A stretch of DNA of 64,000 nucleotides, taken from Megascapheus bottae (taxonomy: Eukaryota; Chordata; Mammalia; Rodentia; Geomyidae). Shown in pieces: positions 33,501 to 44,150 of the stretch. Under the pieces are notes generated by a model that saw only the letters and a list, made by a program, of their open reading frames with translations, had not been told where the DNA came from and made no database searches. The first letter of the stretch is position 1. The number at the start of each line of letters is the position of its first letter. The stretch is taken from assembly GCA_024803745.1 (NCBI GenBank), contig JANJXV010000013.1, forward strand, positions 13,885,501-13,949,500. Direction: 5' to 3'. The translations under genes were made by a program, and so were the position numbers.

Positions 33501-36223
33501 CCCTTCCCCTGTATTGTCTGAGAGGGAGGGGCAGGTTCCCAGTTGTGAGGAGTGTTGTAAACAAAGGGGGAGGGAGGCCAGAGGGCACTTTTAGCATGCA
33601 GGGGGTTTAGGTGAGCACCAGGGCCATAGAAATGGTTGTCAGCAGCCTAGGGAGTTTTGCCAGGTGCAAAGAAATGGGGTTGATCAAATTCTCCTCCATC
33701 ACTTGCAGCTCATGGGTAGGGGGCCACACTGGCATCTCTTAGCCTGTTTTCATGCTATTCTCAGCCTCTACCTGTCACTGGAATCAAGAGTATGGCTTTT
33801 ATTGGTTCTTTCTTCCTGCCAGACCTTCTCATGGAGATCACCCATGGCCACTCAGCCTGACTCCGGGGCCATAGACTGTTCCCTGAGGGCCCAAGATGAG
33901 GCTCAATAATAGGACAGGCCCCTGTGATCCTGGCCCTACTCTTGCCTCTTGTCAATTCTGTGACCTAAACTAAGGACAGTGAATACAATGGGTAAAGGGA
34001 AGAGAGGAGCTGGATGGCCTTGAGGGAAACATAGACACTAGTATGCCCATATCACTTGTCCATCCAGGAAGGGGTTAAACATTTCCAGTGCCCACACTAT
34101 GAGCACCAGCCTTTCAGAGACTCAGATACCTGCTGGGGAGGGACACTAGCAAGTGGCATCATTTTATGAGCGGTCACACGCCTAACTCTGTGATTATCCT
34201 CAAAGCATCTCATGTATTTGTCACAACCACTTTCCAAAGAAGGCCAGTTCCGAAGTGAGGCACTGGGCTGGGACGTGATGGTGTTGCCTGTGGTTACACA
34301 GGTGCAGAGTTCTGGGGTTCAACTGACTCCCCCACGCTGGCCCTGCCAGTATGCCAGGGCTTCTTACAGCATTTAGGAGGGGTTGTTCATTTTCTTGGGC
34401 TTCTTCCACCTCTGAGCTCAGAAGCTCCTATTGCAGGCATGGCAGAAGGTTACAAGAACCTGCCCTTTCTCTAGTGTTCACAGACACTCAAGGCCACAGA
34501 ACATCAGGTTTCGAGAGGCACAGAGACCCGGATGTTTGAGTTCTGGAGTCATGCATCCCAGGTGGCGAGGAGGATAGCATGCTAGGATCTTGGGTTTCTG
34601 AATTCTGGGCTCCGAAGATTCACAGAATATAAGAAGCACAGACTCTTTGAATAATCGTATGTTATTACAGAAGCTCTGACTTTCTTTCTTTCTGGGAGTT
34701 CTTGAAACCTTGAAGCCACCAACCTCCCTAGACAATGGTTTCTGAGTTGGCAGGTTTTCAGTGCATAGGTCTTTGCTGTTTTGATTTCTTGCCTCAGTAT
34801 TTCCGATGGGTTCAGCTCTAAATAGTCCTGGAATGTGTAATATCTTGGAGTCAGAGACTAGTTGCAGCTCCCAAGGAGCTGTTGGAATAAAGCCAGGCCA
34901 GAAATAGCTGGTAGTTGGGTGCTGGGTGCCCTGGTGGGCTGCATCTATGGGCTGGGTTCTGGACAGCTGCTTCTGGCAGAGGACCAGCCTGCCTCGTTCA
35001 CCCAGAAACCTGCTGGCCAGATCTCAAGAAGAAACCTTCTCCATGTTCCACATCTGGGGCAAGAGTCCGAGCTGCCCCTTCTGGTCCTGAGCCTACAAGG
35101 CAGTGGCTACCCAGGGTGGAGGAGTTGCAATGGGGCGGGAGGGGACCTTTATCTCAGCTGGACTGGGACATAGGGAATGAGAGTGTTGGGTGAGGGGTAG
35201 GTTGGGGGGGGGACTCAGTAGGGGTGTGGATAGGGGAGGGGAAGCTGTGACTTCATGGGGACCTCCTTGAGGGATGGGCTCTGTGAGGAGCTGTGACTCA
35301 GTGGGAGCCAACCAAGGTGTTCTCTAGGCTATCTCTGCACTGACATTGCTATTGAAGTTGGGGGCACATGAGCCCCTAGGATCTGCTTCTCCTCCCCTTT
35401 TCCTCCCAGCTTTCCTTAGGAATCCCAGGCATGACAAGCATGCTGTGGGAAGAGTCAAGGTCAGGCAAGGTCATCCACTGGCAAGGGGTTGGCTTGGAAG
35501 AAGGTGAGCTCCCTGTCTCTGGCAGGGGGCAGGCAGGAGCCAGAGGGTCAATCATGGCGACTTCAGAAAGGCTTCAGAGTGAGGAGGAAAGACTGCCTAG
35601 AGGCCTCTTCTCTGGGGAAGTTATGTTCTGTGTCTTTGGCTCAGGGTGGTTCCACCTTCTAGACACCCCTGGGTCCATAGAGGGGTTATGATAACCTAGG
35701 CTTTGTGATGCCCTAGGTTCTGCTCTCTGTGCTCCATCCCAACTGGGCCTGAGCCATGGAGATGCCTCAAATCCAGTCTTTGCCTTGAGGAGCCCAGTCT
35801 GATGGGAGAGGCAACAGAGAAATAAATATAGCTGGGTAAGTCCCACAAAGGGAGGCTGACTAGACTAAGAAGAAAGTTCTACGGTTGATTCTTGGGTGTG
35901 TTTTGAAGTAATTCTAGTCCAAGCCCTGCTCTAGAGGCTGGCGACATGTTAGTGATCAAAATACAAAGTCTTGTCACTGGGGGCTGCCAGAATAGTCAGG
36001 TGACAAGAACCTCCAGTCCTCCGTGAAGCTCTGTCTGCATGGAGAGCTAACCCGAAGGCAGCATTGGCACTGTGGACGTCCTGGCAGGCTTCCAGGCCAG
36101 GAGCAGGAATTTATGATATCCTATGGGCAGTGGGAGGCCACGTGGGTGAGAGGGAGGCAGAGGTAAAGCTGGGTGTGGGACAGCAGTGGGCATTGGGGAG
36201 AAGTGTGGTCACCTGTGCATGTG

Positions 36224-36226
<3 letters not shown>

Positions 36227-36260
<34 letters not shown>
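36227..36260. repeat. (TG)n microsatellite
   Basis: About 34 bases of pure TG in non-repeat intron. Confidence 0.9.
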
Positions 36261-36263
<3 letters not shown>

Positions 36264-36779
36264 AAGGCACCCTTGTGTAGAGAAACAATTTTGGAATTTC
36301 TGGGTGATGGGGGGCAGGCATGAATGCCTACAGCATCTCCTGGATCTCAGTTCCCTTGTGAGCCAGCAGACCCAGCACTAGAATCTCATGGCTTCTCTTC
36401 CTCCCAATGGGTCATGGAGGCTGCTGCCTCTAAGACAGAAAGACAAAAGACAAATAATGAGTGAGAAAAACCTATGGTTGGCACACGCCACACGGGCTCC
36501 TTCCCAAAAGCTCTCAGCACATGTCCTATGTAGAGCCCTTAAAGAGGATGCTAGGACTTCTGTAGTCTACAGACCATGGAGAGAAAATCAACTTTTCCTG
36601 AAGTACCCAGCACCAAGTAGGCACACAGGAAGAGGGGGCCAGAGGGGCTGGGCCAGATGTGACTGGGCTGGTTGGGGATATAGCAGAGGCTGGACTTCCT
36701 GATACCAGAGATAGACAGAGGGTGCACAAAAAGAATTTAGAAAGTCCAAGTCTTATCTGCCTTTGATCAAGTAGCAGGC

Positions 36780-36930
36780 CATGTATTTAAGTCAGACAGA
36801 TGGGCTTTGAATTTTGGCTCCAATGTTTATTGGCTGTTTGACAATGGGAAAGTTGCTTAGTTTCTGTGCCTTTCTCCTCCTCATCTATAAAATGTGGCCA
36901 ATTATAGATTCTACCCTGTATCATTGTTGA
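36780..36930 (+). repeat. MIR
   Basis: GGCTGTTTGACAATGGGAAA, CCTCATCTATAAAATGTGG and the following tail match MIR in order. Confidence 0.7.
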
Positions 36931-36939
36931 AAAGTAAAC

Positions 36940-37265
36940 AAGTTGGGCTCTGATGGCTCAAGTGTGTACTCTTAACTACTCAAGAGGATGAGATTTGAGG
37001 ATCATGGTTTATAGCCAGTCCAAGCAGAAAAGTCTGTGAGACTCTTATATCTAATTAACCAGCAAAAAGCCAGAAGTAGAGTTATGACTCAGGTAGGGAA
37101 TTCCAGGTTTTCTAATAAAAAATAATTATTATCATAAAGGTGATGTACAGAGGGGTTACAGTTATATAAGTCAGGTAAAGTCTACATTTTTTTGAGACAA
37201 TATCACCCAGACCAATGAAAGCATGATGTCTTGAGTTCAAACCTCAGGACCAGCACAAAAATAAA
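36940..37265 (+). repeat. Composite Geo-type SINE interrupted by another insertion
   Basis: The head (GGGCTCTGATGGCTCAAGTG) and middle (GAGACTCTTATATCTAATTA) are followed by about 100 foreign bases, 37101-37200, containing AAAGGTGATGTACAGAGGGG. A short SINE end (TTGAGTTCAAACCTCAGGAC) and an A/G-rich tail follow. I think the insert is an L1 3'-UTR fragment but cannot confirm it. Confidence 0.6.
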
Positions 37266-37344
37266 AAAAGAAAGAAAAAAAAAGAAAGAAAAAAAACCCA
37301 TGAAACTGTATGTTTCATGAATATTATATGTATTCAACAAGTGT

Positions 37345-37612
37345 TCTGTTTTTTTTGTTGTTTGGTTTTTTGTTTTTTTTTTTACTCAGTCATGGGACTT
37401 GAACTCAAGGTCTGAGCACTATCCCAGAGCTCTTTTTGCATATAGCTAGTATTCTATCACTTTGAGCCACAGTGCCACTTATGATTTTCTGGTGGTTAAT
37501 TGGACAAAAGTCTCATGGGCTTTTCTACTTAGGCTGGCGTTAGACCTCGATCCTCAGATCTCAGCCTCTGAGTAACTAAGATTATGGGTGTGAGCCACCA
37601 GTGCCTGGAAAT
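37345..37612 (-). repeat. Composite Geo-type SINE
   Basis: A T-rich complement of the tail, then GGGACTTGAACTCAAGGTC, CTATCACTTTGAGCCACAG, GATCCTCAGATCTCAGCC and GTGAGCCACCAGTGCCTGG. Confidence 0.82.
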
Positions 37613-37659
37613 AATTTTAATTTTGTTTGGGGTTTTGTTTTCAAAATGGATTTTTCTTT

Positions 37660-37745
37660 GTCTTTTCTTTTTTGGCACTGGGGATCTAATCCAAGGCATG
37701 GCACTTGCTAGACAAGCACTTTGCCACTGAACTACATCCCAGCCC
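37660..37745 (-). repeat. ID-type monomer SINE
   Basis: GGCACTGGGGATCTAATCCA ... GCTAGACAAGCACTTTGCC is the complement of a single ID element. Confidence 0.7.
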
Positions 37746-37867
37746 AATTCAATACAAGTTCTTAAGTGTTGAATAATCCTCCCAGCCTCAGTGTCCACAG
37801 CCAGCCATCAGGAGCCACCCTTCACCTTTGCTTCCATGGGATGAAGGTCAAACAGGGATGAGATATG

Positions 37868-38100
37868 TCGAGCACAGGAGGCTGTAATCAGATCTCAGGA
37901 GGCTGAGATCTGAGGATCGAGGTTCAAAGCCAGCCCAGGCACTAAACTCCATGAGACTCTTATCTCCAATTAATCATTAGAAAATGGAAAGTAGGGCGGT
38001 GGCTTAAGGGTTAGGGTGGTAGCTTTGAGCTGAAGAGCGGAGGGACAGTGCCCAGGCCTGGAGTTCAAGCCCCATAACCATAAAAACAAAAACAAAAACA
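37868..38100 (+). repeat. Composite Geo-type SINE
   Basis: CAGGAGGCTGAGATCTGAGG, GAGACTCTTATCTCCAATTA, GGTGGCTTAAGGGTTAGG and an (AAAAAC)n tail. Confidence 0.78.
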
Positions 38101-38104
38101 AACC

Positions 38105-40020
38105 CTGGGATGAAGGTTTTGGGCCTCTGTAATCTTAAATGCTTCCAATGATTCAAACACGAGTCAGGGAGAAACAGGATAGGATCATGGAATGTGGATA
38201 TGAAGCAAACACAGGCATTTCCCAAGTGGAGAAGTCCCAGTCTTGGAAAGAGTTTTTTCCTAGATGTGAGAGCTTAGCAAAGCCTGTGACTTTCCACCTG
38301 GAGGAGACTTTCTTGTTCCTACTTGAGGGAGGGTTCAAGAATGCCATGAGGCACATGTGGTTCAGGAGCAGGGGATTGCCTCCTACCAAGCACTAAAAGC
38401 AAGGCATTTACTGTTTATTAAATCTAGAGTACCAATCTTTAACAACAGATGAGACAGAGAGGTATACTGGCTTGCTCAAAATCACACAGCAAATCTATGA
38501 CACAGTTAGGATTCAAACTCTCCGAGGAACGCTTGAATCTGAAAACATGACCCAGAAAGAATGTCTCTTGTTGAGGTTGACATAAAGCACGCACCTGGGA
38601 ATCCAGCCACTGAACTGCAGTATCAGAGACTCTGGGTAAATTTAAGAAAGAACTTCTGAAAAGACAGTGCAAAAGAGGCCCTATAGAGTTGGGAACCCAG
38701 GAGCTGGTAGTTATGCCAGGCCAGGGTTGGCTCTTGAGTTCAGGGCTAAGAGGGCCTCTTCTAAAGAACAGGAGGGCATCTGTGTCTCCCGTAGGCTAGT
38801 CAAAGCCCAGGACCAAGCCAACGACACATGCTCTGGCCTTGCGAAGAGATTGGTGCATCTGGTGGGGCTCAGCCTTCATTTGCCTTACCAACTCAAGCAA
38901 TAGCCTTGGCATTGACCAGATCTTTTTCAAGAGAATGACACTGAGAGCCAAAAAATGGAATGGACACCTGTTTTAGGAGGAGCAGAATCTTGCACATTGT
39001 AGCTCATGGAGCATTTTCTTTTTCAGTGTAAATAACTAGGACAAATTGCCCTATTTTGAAGATGCAGTGAAATACCTTCACTTGACCCAGATCCCTTCTA
39101 TCTCATCTCTCCCCAGATCTTCAGGCCTGACTCCCAAGGACAGAAAAGTACTATCCCAATGACTAACATAGTATTTAGGGAAGGCTTCCTGGAGGAGGTA
39201 GCCTCCAGTTGGCCCCTGAAAGATAAGCATACTGAAAGGAAGACAGAAGGGTTGGGGATTGAGTTGCACTCACAAAGGCCTAGAAGTGAAAATGAGGCAG
39301 CCACTGAGATGAGTAGAGAGGAAACCATAAATGTAAAGACTGATGAGGGGTGGATGAACAGGGCAGCTTTGAGTTGCAGGTCTCACATGTCAAGCTGAAT
39401 TGGAGTTTTGGCTTTATTGCTAACACTGAAGGTGTGTGAGCAGAGGAAAAGGCATGCCTCAGAAAGTGGACATGGAAGGTCATTCCATGAGCTAGTGGGA
39501 CAGCCCTAACTGCCAAGGCTGTGCCAGGTGCTTGGACTTTGTCCAGGACTGGGCTCAGTGACTCAACAATGAGGAAATTGCTCCCCAGGGGGAAAAGACC
39601 CAGATGAATCACCCCAGTGAGATGGAGTGGCTGGGGGCTCACTGAGTCACCCTCCAAGGGCTGTGGGGGGGGCAGGGGAGAGGGTGGACATTGCATAGTG
39701 GGGAAGCAGGGCAGAGGGCAGAATCAGGTCAAACTGTAGGAAGGGAGATCAGGGTTCCCTGTCTGTTTCTCCATCATCTTGAGTTTGAGCCTCTTTGACA
39801 ATCCTGTGAGTTGAAATGAATGTGAAGACCCTGACAGGTCTAGGGGGGATCTAACCAAGGTCATGCAGCCAGTCCCTGGCCAAAGCCAGGCTAGATTCGA
39901 GCTCCCGCTGTGCTTTAGTTACGGCCTGTGGCCTTCGTCGCTCTCATGCCAGGAGGAAGCTAGGAACCCAATGGGTCCAGGCACAGAGATCGCCAGGGTT
40001 ACACGCAGCCTTCTCTCCCC
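38105..40020 (+). other. PDE2A intron 1, distal part, no gene seen
   Basis: About 1.9 kb before the CpG island. One MIR-like piece (38445-38525, minus: CACACAGCAAATCTATGACA) is recognisable. Open frames on both strands near 39160-39700 lack support. Confidence 0.55.
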
Positions 40021-40068
40021 TTGACCCCCACCAGTCGGCCTTTGGGGCCGAGCTGCGCTGCGGCGATG

Positions 40069-40086
40069 CGACAGCAGGGGGCGCAG
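40069..40086 (+). promoter_or_regulatory. CTCF-like motif in the CpG island
   Basis: CGACAGCAGGGGGCGCAG contains the CAGCAGGGGGCGC core and differs from the consensus only near its 5' part. Binding would depend on methylation of the CpGs in it (inference). Confidence 0.45.
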
Positions 40087-40770
40087 GAGCGTCACGGCTG
40101 CCGCCGGCGTCCGAGCACCGCGGCCGCGCTGCGGAGAACTGCGCTCCCGGCGCGTGGGTCCCACCGCGGACCTGCGGACCGGGAGACCCGGGCTCGCGTC
40201 CTCTCCAGCCTCCTGGGTCGCCGATGCAGCCCGGCCTGCAAGTTCTAGGGACCCAGTGTCTGCACCCCACACTGAGGAATCGCGCGTGTTGAGCGCACGT
40301 GTCTGCCGAAGCAGATTCGCTAACCGCCCCAGGGCTTGTCCCTCTTGGCGCGACCTCTAAAATTCTCCCTACCTCCTGGGCCGGGGGGTGGGGTGGGGGG
40401 GAGAGGTGCGGGCAACTCGGGGTCCTGAGACCCCTGTCCCCGGCTCCCTTCACCCCTTCCCGTCCTCACCCTCATCCCCGCACTGCGGAGTCTCTGGGCT
40501 CTGGCTGGGCCCCAGGTCCCGAGGTTGTGAGTGGGAAGAGGATGTGGTCAGACAGGGACAGGGCTCGGGGGAGCGACCCCCGTGAGACAGCGAGAGGAGG
40601 GACGACGGGGCAGGGGACGGGCAGCGGAGCCTGGGGGACAGCTCCCGGGCGGGGGACCCTAACAGCAGACAGGCTGGAAGGAAGGGTCCTGGGAGGGGAG
40701 AGCGGGCGGGAGGTCTGGTGGGGTCGGAAGACACGACAGCTGCGAGGTGCTGACCCTGGCGGGTAGGGGT

Positions 40771-40844
40771 GGGCGGGGCCTGGGCGGCCGGGGGCGGGGC
40801 GAGCGGGCCGAGCGGGGCGGGGCCTGGCGGCCGGGGGCGGGGCC
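40771..40844 (+). promoter_or_regulatory. Tandemly duplicated GC-box array
   Basis: A unit with two GC boxes around CTGGGCGGCC (40771-40800) recurs at 40815-40843 with one base deleted, giving four Sp/KLF sites in 74 bases, 110-185 bases before the PDE2A2 ATG. Confidence 0.7.
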
Positions 40845-40905
40845 AGGGCGGACTCTTCCCGCGGATCCGCCGAAGCTGTCGCGGACGCGCTGACCGAGCG
40901 CAGCG

Positions 40906-40946
40906 GCCGGGCCGGCGGGCAGGCGGGCGGGCGGGCGGGCGGGCGG
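40906..40946 (+). repeat. (GGGC)n repeat abutting the PDE2A2 start codon
   Basis: Six or more GGGC/GGCG units end 8 bases before the ATG. Four or more G3 runs with one-base loops meet the usual G-quadruplex pattern in both DNA and the predicted 5' UTR. Confidence 0.8.
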
Positions 40947-40954
40947 CTGCGAGC

Positions 40955-41074
40955 ATGGTCTTGGTCCTGCACCACATCCTCATCGCTGTTGTCCAATTCC
41001 TCAGGCGGGGCCAGCAGGTCTTCCTCAAGCCCGACGAGCCTCCGCCGCCGCAGCCATGCACCGACAACCTGCAG
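40955..41074 (+). CDS. PDE2A: PDE2A2-specific start plus common second exon (composite exon)
   Basis: From ATG 40955 (A at -3, G at +4) the frame reads MVLVLHHILIAVVQFLRR, then GQQVFLKPDEPPPPQPCTDN, then LQ, and ends in phase 0 at CAG|GTAGGA. This is the known PDE2A2 N-terminus: a hydrophobic segment (about residues 2-16) followed by Arg-Arg, reported to direct PDE2A2 to mitochondria. Bases 41005-41074 are also the second exon of PDE2A3, entered at the acceptor AG 41003-41004. The Arg17 codon spans that junction. PPPPQPC is Pro-rich linker before GAF-A. There is no other ATG in frame upstream; the frame stays open into the GC boxes. Confidence 0.93.
40979..41004 (+). promoter_or_regulatory. 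PDE2A: Branch point, pyrimidine tract and 3' splice site used by PDE2A3
   Basis: CTCATC (candidate branch A at 40982, 23 bases before the exon), pyrimidine-rich TGTTGTCCAATTCCT, and AG at 41003-41004. Joining CC| (13171) to G (41005) gives exactly the PDE2A3 protein. The same bases code for residues 9-17 of PDE2A2. Confidence 0.8.
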
Positions 41075-43880
41075 GTAGGAGACCCCCCCACCCCTCCCCG
41101 CCTTCAGGGCACCGGGAGAACCGGGCATCCGGAGAGGGCGTCTAGCTAGGGCCAAGTGCTCTGCGCAGCATGCAGTCGCTGGTCTTCACGACCCACCCTC
41201 CCCCGAGCCCCTTGAATCGTCCTCAGGGATGGACCCCCCTCTCCCCTAGTTGTAGACCCTACGCTTGTACCGGGACCGCAGCCCAGACGCGGAAGCAGCT
41301 CTTGAACGTCCCGATCACAGCCCAAATGCCACCCTGGACTCCGAATCCAGTTTGCATCTGGAGATCCACCCAAGCTCTAAACTAATCCACAGTGGGACCC
41401 CCGTCCGCACGGAGAGCTCTGTTCAAGCCCGGGACCCCTTCCTCCCCGACCCGTGCCTCCGAGTCGCCATCTCCACGGAACGTGTCCCGACCCCAGGCAC
41501 TCCCAGACCTTACTGCACCACTTGGGCTTCATCCCAAGACCCGGAACCTTCATTTCACAGCTTGCTCTGTGCCCTCATCCACCTTCCCACGCAACTACCT
41601 AGACTTCGCTCAGTTCCCACCCTACCCAAAGATCCGAACCCCATTCCCTGCCCAAGTTCCTCCCTCCTCTACAGGACCCCTGGCCAGCGTCCTTCCTTCT
41701 TTCCTGCAAAGGAGACACCCCTTCCCCCAGCCCTCAGTCTTTTTCTCCTGGCCTCTCACTCCTATTTTTTTTGGGTGTGGCAGTCCCACTTAATTCCCTG
41801 GGTTTCTCTTCAGGTTTTTCTCCAACTCTTGGGGCTTACTTTTTGTCCCTCCCCCATTTCTCTTCTTTTTGTGGTCTCTTTTGTGTGTGGTCTCTTTTGT
41901 GTGGCCCTGTGTGGCTCGCCTCTGTCTGTTCATGGCACCAGTTTCTCCAGCTCTCTAGCTCTTTTCTATGGTCTCTCCATGTGGTCATCCTTACCTTTAC
42001 ATCTGCCTCTGCTTTGGGATGAGGAAGGGACAGGCTCCAAGGCCATGGCTAGTGTTCTCCATGTTTTTAGTAGGCATGGCATGGTATGGGTTCAATTCCA
42101 AGACCCTAAACATGGAGTGGGCTACCTTGGCTGGTTTCCAGGGTCTGAGGTGGGTGGTCATCATGTGATATGAAACTGCATCTATAACTTGAACTCCTTC
42201 ATCCCTGCTTTCCCAGTCGTGATTGAGGCAGTTGGAATTTGGGATGGAGGGGACAAACAAGTGTCTGTCACCTCTGTTGGGTGCTGTCTAGGGCCAGTGA
42301 GTCTGGAAGATATGTGTTTGTATCAGTATGTGCTTATTTGCATGTATTGATATGCTGTGTGTCATGTGTACATGTACCATATAGGACCATATCATCATGA
42401 ATGGGGGATTATTCATAGAGGGTTATGGTAGGTATGGAGATTGTGAATCTATATCGCATGTTGTGTGTGGCTAGGAGCTAAGTGTGTGATTGTAGTGTGT
42501 GAGAGAGAGGGGGGAGATTTCATATCTGTCGTGATAGGATAGAGTTGTTATAAAGTCTGCATGGGCAGAATTATATGTGTGGATTCTATGTTATTGGCTG
42601 CTGTGTGTAGCCAGAAAGAGAACCCTGGTAGGATCTACTACAGGTTTTATTAGCTGTTTTGTCAGAGAAAAAGTGGGGGTTTGTGTATGTCCAGTGTACT
42701 TGCAGCCTGGATGGCTTGTAGCCACCGGGGTATGTTTTGGGTTGGCTTGGGGAATATTTTAGGATCTCTCTGTTGGTGTTCATCATGTGTCTGTGTAGTG
42801 ACTTTGGACAGGAAAGGGTGTAGGCGGGGATGAGGGGTACAGTTGAGCAGGTGTTAGGAAGGGTAAGGGGAGAGTGTGAAGACAGGGTCATCTGTACTAA
42901 AGGGTCCTGTGTGCTCACCAACATGTTCTGTTAGGTGTGTACATTATTCATGCAAGGTGTCTTCATGTCTGGGTGGTGTGTGTGTGTTGAATTTAATTGG
43001 ATGCATGTGTCTCTGGTTTGGCGAGGTGAGGATGAGGTCGAGTGTGAATGTGAAGTGTGGGTGTGTAAGGTGGGAGGGGTAGATTCTGCGATCTTTTCTC
43101 CCTGTGAGCTGCCAGGGTGTGTGATAAGGAATGTGTGAGGCATGTCCAGTGAGCTGGGGGGTGGGCAGGGGTGGGAATGTAGAATGTGCTATAGTAGGTA
43201 AGAGAGTATGTGCCTAAGGTATGTTACGTTTGCCTGTCTGATGAATACACAGCAGGTGCCTCATAAATGTTTGTAGAGTGACGTGTCCTTGCTTCCCACC
43301 CAATCAGGTCCCTAGTGATGCCTTTGGCTGTCCCCCCCCCCAACCCCGGGCTGCCTTACCCTTTGCCCTTCATCCCCTTCACTTTGACCAAAGCCTTTGT
43401 CTTGAGTTTCCGGCTGAACAGACGCTGGACAGGCGGGCGGCAGGCAATGGTGTGGTCCAAGAACCTTTGTTCTTTTCCTCTTAACTTGTCCCATATTTGG
43501 GCCCAGGGCTTGGAGGGGGTGGGGAGAGGATGCACGTGTCAGCAAGGTCACTGTGTTTACTATCCCCTCCCTGTGCTCTACACAAGGGCTGGGCTGGGTG
43601 TGGGTCATAAGGCCCCATGGCCAGTGGTGTCTTGGGAGGCACCCGTGCCAGAGCTGTGCTGTGATTTGAGTTGAGTAAGTCTGCCAACCATGTGCTTTTA
43701 GTCCCATGGGGGTCTCACTGCCTTTTCTGGCTCAAATTACTTTTAGGGTGCTCAGCAACCAAGTATCTCCTTCTCCATGCTCCCCTCTCGTCTTCTCTGT
43801 AGTTCCTTTGGGCCGAGGAAGCACCAGGAAGATCTCATTCTAGAGCTACTGTTGTTGACCCTACATAAAAAAGAGGAGAG
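41075..43880 (+). other. PDE2A intron 2, proximal part, no gene seen
   Basis: The right part of the CpG island, then ordinary intron. A 302-codon frame (41265-42173) crosses it but has no recognisable domain. TG-rich degenerate sequence lies at 42300-43140. No further PDE2A exon. Confidence 0.6.
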
Positions 43881-43884
43881 CCCA

Positions 43885-44150
43885 GAGCTGGTGGCTCATG
43901 CCTGTAATCCTCAGGAGACTGAGATCTGAGAATCATGCTTTGAAGCTAGCTGGGGCAGGATAGCTCATGAGACTCTTATCTCCAATTAATTACCACCACC
44001 ACCACCACCACCAACAACAACAATAACAACAACTGGAAGTAGAGTTGTGGCTCAAGTGATAAAGCATCTACCTTGTGCAGACAAATTCAGAGATAGGGCT
44101 CAGGTCCTAAGCTGAAGCCCCAGGATGGGCACAAAAAAAATGAAAGTAAC
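43885..44150 (+). repeat. Composite Geo-type SINE with internal (CCA)n(ACA)n expansion
   Basis: GAGCTGGTGGCTCATGCCTG, GAGACTCTTATCTCCAATTA, then trinucleotide repeats (43993-44033) where the short A/C-rich linker normally stands, then GTGGCTCAAGTGATAAAGC. Confidence 0.82.

Larger units (their letters stand above)
30205..36225 (+). other. PDE2A intron 1 segment, no gene seen
   Basis: About 6 kb with no exon. MIR-like fragments occur at 30435-30520, 31050-31170, 31870-31950, 32130-32260, 33355-33500 and 34215-34330. A C-run sits at 30721-30735. A moderate CTCF-like site (CTGGCAGGGGGCAG) is at 35519-35532. Young SINEs are absent, in contrast to both flanks. Confidence 0.6.
40020..41150. promoter_or_regulatory. 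PDE2A: CpG island over the PDE2A2 promoter
   Basis: CpG dinucleotides are dense here and scarce in the tens of kilobases on either side. The island contains a CTCF-like motif at its left side, a duplicated GC-box array, the palindrome GCGGATCCGC (40861-40870) and a GGGC repeat just before the PDE2A2 start codon. There is no TATA box. This is the typical build of a TATA-less, broadly initiated promoter. Confidence 0.85.

Noticed and set aside
40450..41155. Long minus-strand frames (213 and 227 codons) in the CpG island
   Set aside because: Overlapping Ala/Pro/Arg-rich frames in two registers are typical of CpG-island sequence. An antisense RNA is possible but nothing here shows it.
41265..42173. 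302-codon open frame on the + strand
   Set aside because: It starts downstream of the PDE2A2 donor in G+C-rich and then ordinary intron, has low-complexity Pro/Ser/Phe content and no domain, and its frame is kept open by composition.
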